From contig NJDH01000057.1 in the NCBI GenBank assembly GCA_002254405.1, forward strand, positions 1 through 5,586: 5,586 nt of DNA. The letters run 5' to 3'. Position 1 is the first letter of the stretch, and each line of letters starts with the position of its first letter. A program made the position numbers and the translations under genes. Of this stretch, positions 1-3,181 are shown piece by piece. The stretch is from Candidatus Altarchaeales archaeon ex4484_96. Lineage in GTDB: Archaea; Altiarchaeota; Altiarchaeia; IMC4; QMZM01. The notes below the pieces were generated by a model, which did not search any database, was not told where the DNA came from, and worked only from the letters and a program-made list of their open reading frames with translations.

Positions 1-270
1 TGTCGTCTGATGAACACGCAAGCTAAGGTGGTTGGAGCAGTCAAGGGGATTCAGCTGAAAAAAGAGTCTATTTTATTGGCTGAAGCGGGCTCGGAGGTTG
101 CTGTTTCATTAGATGGGGCAGTATATGGCAGAAACATTTTTGAGGGTGAATTACTGTATACCTTCATTTCCGGGCGGGATATCAGAAATATTTTAATGGA
201 TGAGGACACATCTTCAGAGCTGAAGGAGCTTGTGAAAACAATAAGAGATATCAAAAAAGAACATGGTTAA
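1..270 (+). CDS. infB: Translation initiation factor aIF5B (aIF2/IF-2 family), C-terminal fragment
   Basis: This is the C-terminal end of the archaeal IF5B GTPase, which promotes ribosomal subunit joining and initiator-tRNA placement. The frame is open from base 1, reading C-R-L-M-N before the ATG at base 10. That ATG is therefore an internal methionine, and the gene starts outside the window. The 89 visible residues match the last domain (domain IV): a 'VGAVKGIQ' strand, a 'GSEVAVSLDG' strand, 'GRNIFEGELLY', and a final charged helix ending in 'IRDIKKEHG'. In eukaryotes this helical tail contacts eIF1A, and a similar contact in archaea is plausible. The G-domain and domains II-III are not visible. 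The stop overlaps the dph2 start by 8 bp (ATGGTTAA), which suggests one transcript and coupled translation. Family assignment is from remembered sequence patterns, not a search. Confidence 0.85.
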   Translation, partial: CRLMNTQAKVVGAVKGIQLKKESILLAEAGSEVAVSLDGAVYGRNIFEGELLYTFISGRDIRNILMDEDTSSELKELVKTIRDIKKEHG

Positions 271-523
271 CTACGATTTCGAGGTGGATGATATTATCAG
301 GGAGATTAACTCATCGAAAGCTAGAAGGGTTGCTTTACAGTTCCCTGAGGGCTTGAAGAAATATGCTGTCTCGGTTGCCCTGGAGATAGAGAACAAAACA
401 GAGGCTAAAACCTTTATTTTCGTGGACCCCACTTATGGAGCCTGCGACACCAAAGACGCTCAACTGGAGAAACTAGATATTGATTTGCTTTTACATTTCG
501 GCCACACCAGATTCATGGATTAA
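263..523 (+). CDS. dph2: Truncated Dph2: N-terminal domain only of 2-(3-amino-3-carboxypropyl)histidine synthase
   Basis: Intact archaeal Dph2 is a [4Fe-4S] noncanonical radical-SAM enzyme. It transfers the 3-amino-3-carboxypropyl group of SAM to a histidine of EF-2, the first step of diphthamide synthesis. The 86 residues here match its first domain: 'RVALQFPEGLKKYA' (22-35), 'DPTYGACD' (55-62) with Cys61 at the first cluster-ligand position, and 'DLLLHFGHTRF' (74-84). The frame then stops. Normal length is roughly 330 residues over three repeated domains, each giving one cysteine, so domains 2 and 3 and two cluster ligands are missing. No continuation exists in another frame, because the downstream DNA is filled by a convergent gene. 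The ATG overlaps the infB stop and has no Shine-Dalgarno. It is most likely a gene remnant, since one domain could not build the normal cluster. A split gene with the rest elsewhere, or an assembly junction, cannot be excluded. Confidence 0.8.
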   Translation: MVNYDFEVDDIIREINSSKARRVALQFPEGLKKYAVSVALEIENKTEAKTFIFVDPTYGACDTKDAQLEKLDIDLLLHFGHTRFMD

Positions 524-1383
524 AGCTCGGCTAAATACATGCTCAGGTAGTGTTTTTTCCCCTGTTTTCTGGCTTTTGTTTTATAGTTGTTTTCTAACGC
601 AAGCCGCTTAATCAGCTTATGGGCTCCGGCCCCGTATTGAGCTGCTTTTTTCTTCCTGTTGATTATGGTAGAGGGCACCCCCACTTTAGAGGCTGCTTGG
701 CGCAGGATGTATTTTCTTATGTATTTATGCCCTCCGATTACATCAATGCAGTCATATTCTTTCGCATCCGTTGTTTTTTTTATTTTATTTTCCGGGTTTA
801 GTGTGAGACTGTATTTGATGAAACCGGGTTCCATATAAGGGTATTTTATTTGCTTATCATGGGCTGCGCATATTTTTATCTCCCTGTTCAGGTTCTCCTC
901 AAACATGTGCTTGATATCATATTGAATATTCTTTTGCACTCCGTTATATCCTTCTTTAGCTAAAGCCAGCAGGTATTTATGGTATCCCCCATAAAGCTCA
1001 TCGGCTCCCTGGCCGGAAAGCAGTGTGTTTTGCTTGGCCTCGGATGCGATATAGTATATTGGAACAGATGCTCCAACCTTCACGGGATTAATTCCCGCAT
1101 ATTTTACTATATCCGGTAGTTTATCTTCTAGGTTGTTTTTTGTGAGATTAATGAGCTTGAGTTTAATGCTGGTTTCATTGGCTATTTTTTTCACGTATCT
1201 GATATCCTCTGAGTCAACTGACCCAACACAGTATCCTGTTACATGCGCGTGTTTAGCGGCTAAATAGGCTATCAGCGTTGAATCAAGCCCCCCGGATAAT
1301 ACAACACCCACCTCATCTTGCGTGATGTTTGCTTTAACGGCTTTTTCGAGGGCGATAAGCAGTTGATTATTAACCGGGGTCAT
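520..1383 (-). CDS. Stand-alone asparagine-synthetase-domain protein (PP-loop ATP pyrophosphatase, no glutaminase domain)
   Basis: The protein has 287 residues and resembles the C-terminal synthetase half of AsnB. It carries the PP-loop 'SGGLDS' at 30-35, which binds ATP pyrophosphate, and 'SGQGADELYGGY' at 123-134, the AsnB signature for the adenylated-substrate site. A basic C-terminal motif, 'RKKKAAQYGAGAHKLI' near 243-258, recalls ASNSD1-type relatives. The alignment begins almost at residue 1, so the ATG at 1383 fits and the N-terminal Cys2 glutaminase domain is absent rather than broken. Such a protein would have to use free ammonia, another amine, or ammonia from a partner glutaminase. 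Its acceptor may be aspartate or another carboxylate, and nothing in the window identifies it. It is transcribed divergently from the nuclease gene and converges on dph2 with a shared TTAA. I am sure of the fold and unsure of the substrate, so no symbol is given. Confidence 0.85.
   Translation of the reverse strand: MTPVNNQLLIALEKAVKANITQDEVGVVLSGGLDSTLIAYLAAKHAHVTGYCVGSVDSEDIRYVKKIANETSIKLKLINLTKNNLEDKLPDIVKYAGINPVKVGASVPIYYIASEAKQNTLLSGQGADELYGGYHKYLLALAKEGYNGVQKNIQYDIKHMFEENLNREIKICAAHDKQIKYPYMEPGFIKYSLTLNPENKIKKTTDAKEYDCIDVIGGHKYIRKYILRQAASKVGVPSTIINRKKKAAQYGAGAHKLIKRLALENNYKTKARKQGKKHYLSMYLAEL
553..593 (+). terminator. Candidate T-rich terminator for the infB-dph2 transcript
   Basis: About 30 nt past the dph2 stop the + strand has T6 (553-558), followed by several T4 runs up to 593, with no obvious hairpin. 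Archaeal intrinsic termination often needs only T-runs on the non-template strand. The T-runs lie antisense to lysine-rich codons at the C-terminus of the convergent synthetase gene, so protein coding alone could explain them. Confidence 0.35.
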
Positions 1384-1396
1384 TTTAAACCATTAT

Positions 1397-1405
1397 GTGT
1401 ATATC
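1397..1405 (+). promoter_or_regulatory. TATA-like box for the aCPSF2-like nuclease gene (leaderless GTG start)
   Basis: The motif TGTATATC (1398-1405) is centred about 26-27 nt before the GTG at 1428. That is the spacing expected when an archaeal TATA box drives a leaderless transcript beginning at the start codon. No Shine-Dalgarno precedes the GTG. The match is to a loose consensus, and no transcription data are available. Confidence 0.4.
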
Positions 1406-1408
1406 ATT

Positions 1409-1418
1409 AAGTATAAAT
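1409..1418 (-). promoter_or_regulatory. TATA-like box for the asparagine-synthetase-domain gene
   Basis: The minus strand reads ATTTATACTT here, close to the archaeal TTTATA-type box, about 31 nt upstream of the ATG at 1383. This would place the transcript start only a few bases before the codon. No Shine-Dalgarno is visible in the short leader. It lies about 4 bp from the oppositely directed plus-strand box, so the two promoters may compete or be co-regulated. Confidence 0.4.
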
Positions 1419-1427
1419 CATACGTTG

Positions 1428-2699
1428 GTGTTTAAGATACGTTTTGTTTTTTATGGCGGCGCACGGGAGGTGGGTAGATCCTGCATTGGGTTGGAGTCCG
1501 GGGAATCAAGTATTTTAATGGATTGCGGCATCAAGCTGACCCCTGAGGGTCCTGAGTACCCCAATCTGCCGGATAGGCTTGATTGCTTTATTCTCTCGCA
1601 CGCTCATCTGGATCACTGCGGCATGGTTCCCACATTATATAAGAGATTTCTATGCCCCCTGTACAGCACTGACATCAGCTTTGACATAAGCCATATACTT
1701 CAGAGGGATTCATTGAAGATAACCTTAAGCGAGGGATTAGCCCCTGAATACGATTATGATGATATTGATTTAGCTGCCTTGGGCGAGAACCCCCTGGGAT
1801 ACAAGCAGCGTGTTGAGTTAAATGAAAACATTTCTTTTAAGTTGATTGACGCCGGCCACATACCCGGGAGCGCGATGGTATTATTGGAGGTTGAGGAGGA
1901 AGGTGAAACAAAACGCGTTCTTTACACGGGTGATGTGAAGACCTCTGATACCAGATTGTTGAAGGCTGCGCAGGTCCCGAAAGCTGATATATTATTGTGT
2001 GAATCCACCTACGGGGATAGATTCCACCCTGATAGGGCGGAGATGGAAAATAGTCTTCTTGAGGGGGTTGAGTCAACTCTTGGGCGGGGAGGAAACGCTG
2101 TTGTAGCCTCTTTTGCTTTAGGGCGCACCCAGGAGCTGCTTTTGATTTTAAAGGACCTTGGTTACCCGGTTTATCTGGATGGTATGGGCGGTGATTTAAC
2201 CAAGCTCATGCTGCAGTATCCCAGGTATCTGAGGGATGTTAAGGCATTAAAGAAGGCTGTTGAGGATGTTATCTGGGTGGAGCATAACGGTATGAGAAAG
2301 CAGGCTGTGAAAGAGCCTTCTATTATCGTATCCACCGCCGGGATGTTAACTGGTGGGCCAATTATCTATTATCTGAAGAAACTTCAGGGTGATGCGCGCA
2401 GCACAATCTTTTTAACAGGCTATCAGGTTGAGGAAACCAACGGCCGGCTTTTGATGGATAAGGGTTTTATTGTGGACCCTAGAAGCGGTCGCAGGATTGA
2501 TATTGGTTTAGACGTCAGGTATCTGGATTTCTCGGCTCATGATGGTAGAAGACAGCTTGAGCAACTTGTTAAGGATGTTGACCCCGGCAAGTGTTTTCTG
2601 TTACACGGCGACCCCGCAAGCTGTGAATCATTTGGTGAGTTCACCTCCCAGGTGTGTGAGAGCTTCATCCCTGAGTTGAATTCGGCTGTTGAGGTTTAG
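1428..2699 (+). CDS. aCPSF2-like beta-CASP metallo-beta-lactamase ribonuclease, no KH domain
   Basis: This is an RNA-processing nuclease of the CPSF73/Int11 superfamily, probably cytoplasmic. Numbered from the GTG (423 aa), all zinc and catalytic motifs are present: 'LMDCG' (D32), 'HAHLDH' (58-63), 'DAGHIPGSAM' (H144) and 'YTGDVK' (D169). The beta-CASP motifs are 'CESTYG' (E192, motif A), 'DFSAHDGR' (H371, motif B) and 'FLLHGD' (H393, motif C). 'STAGMLTGGP' and 'TGYQVEETNGR' are also typical. The opening 'GGAREVGRS' resembles aCPSF2 rather than RNase J, and there are no N-terminal KH domains as in aCPSF1. An in-frame ATG at 1395 would add 11 residues lacking family resemblance and leave 11 bp between divergent starts. 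The GTG at 1428 sits just before the conserved strand at the right distance from a TATA-like box, so it is preferred. It should cut or trim RNA, but its exact targets are unknown. It converges on dut with a 4-bp stop overlap. Confidence 0.9.
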   Translation: MFKIRFVFYGGAREVGRSCIGLESGESSILMDCGIKLTPEGPEYPNLPDRLDCFILSHAHLDHCGMVPTLYKRFLCPLYSTDISFDISHILQRDSLKITLSEGLAPEYDYDDIDLAALGENPLGYKQRVELNENISFKLIDAGHIPGSAMVLLEVEEEGETKRVLYTGDVKTSDTRLLKAAQVPKADILLCESTYGDRFHPDRAEMENSLLEGVESTLGRGGNAVVASFALGRTQELLLILKDLGYPVYLDGMGGDLTKLMLQYPRYLRDVKALKKAVEDVIWVEHNGMRKQAVKEPSIIVSTAGMLTGGPIIYYLKKLQGDARSTIFLTGYQVEETNGRLLMDKGFIVDPRSGRRIDIGLDVRYLDFSAHDGRRQLEQLVKDVDPGKCFLLHGDPASCESFGEFTSQVCESFIPELNSAVEV

Positions 2700-3181
2700 A
2701 CTATTTTCCCCCCCTGATATCTGCCGTCGTATTTTTTTGTTTTACCTTGTACGTTTTCGAATACTATTTGCGCGATTTTGGCTTTTCTCTGTATTCGAAA
2801 GCTTGCGTTAGAGTGGTTTTTAAGGCCCATGGTGAGGGTTCCCTGATATCCTGGGTCAACTAGTGCAGTGTATAGTGCTGCTCCGCAGCGAAATATTGTG
2901 GAGCGCGGCAGTATTCTGGCAGCTAGGTTAGCGGGCATGTTGACTTTCTCTATTGTTTCTATGAGAACGTATTCCCCGGGGTTGAGGCTGTATTCGTCGT
3001 ATTTTTGCTGGATTGTTTGCGGCAGGCTGCGGTGCTCTATTCCAAGATAGGGGCCCCCCTTTATTTTATAGATTTTTCCGAGCCTAAGATCGTATCCGCA
3101 GCTTTCAAGGCATTCGGGGTTGTATTCTGTTATTAGATTGTTTTGTTTAACCTGTTTTTTTATTTCGTCTCTACCCAGCAT
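2696..3181 (-). CDS. dut: dUTPase (dUTP diphosphatase) of the archaeal dCTP-deaminase-like trimeric family
   Basis: The 161-residue protein should hydrolyse dUTP to dUMP and pyrophosphate, keeping uracil out of DNA and supplying dTMP synthesis. Visible motifs are 'ESCGYDLRLG' (26-35), 'LNPGEYVLIETIEKVNMP' (66-83), 'ILPRSTIFRCG' (90-100), 'VDPGYQGTLTMGLKN' (108-122) with the likely catalytic Asp109, 'AQIVFE' (137-142) and the mobile C-terminal tail 'YDGRYQGG' (151-158). The deaminase glutamate of Dcd (E. coli Glu138, in 'LEFYN') aligns with Gly119. Pure or bifunctional dCTP deamination is therefore unlikely, and dUTPase alone is favoured. Length is normal for archaeal and archaeal-virus dUTPases. 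The ATG lies 11 bp inside the 3' end of the VWA gene with no Shine-Dalgarno, so translation is probably coupled to it in one transcript. Confidence 0.82.
   Translation of the reverse strand: MLGRDEIKKQVKQNNLITEYNPECLESCGYDLRLGKIYKIKGGPYLGIEHRSLPQTIQQKYDEYSLNPGEYVLIETIEKVNMPANLAARILPRSTIFRCGAALYTALVDPGYQGTLTMGLKNHSNASFRIQRKAKIAQIVFENVQGKTKKYDGRYQGGKIV
2732..2743 (+). terminator. Candidate T-rich terminator for the aCPSF2-like gene
   Basis: A T7-G-T4 tract lies about 33 nt past the nuclease stop on the + strand, with no clear hairpin. T-runs alone can terminate archaeal RNA polymerase. The tract is antisense to lysine codons (the 'GKTKKYDG' part) in the dUTPase tail, so it may be a coding by-product. 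Confidence 0.35.

Noticed and set aside
10..270. A complete small 86-residue protein starting at ATG 10
   Set aside because: The frame continues upstream to the window edge and the whole sequence matches the end of aIF5B, so the ATG is internal.
772..790. T-rich tract as a terminator or regulatory site
   Set aside because: It lies well inside the synthetase gene, antisense to a lysine-rich stretch, and about 250 nt from the nearest plus-strand stop.
524..1383. Frameshifted remainder of dph2 on the + strand
   Set aside because: The DNA is fully explained by the intact minus-strand synthetase gene. None of the + frames shows the later Dph2 cysteine motifs.
1837..2076. Minus-strand open frame of 79 codons inside the nuclease gene
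   Set aside because: It overlaps the catalytic core of the nuclease and encodes a proline-rich, domain-free sequence.
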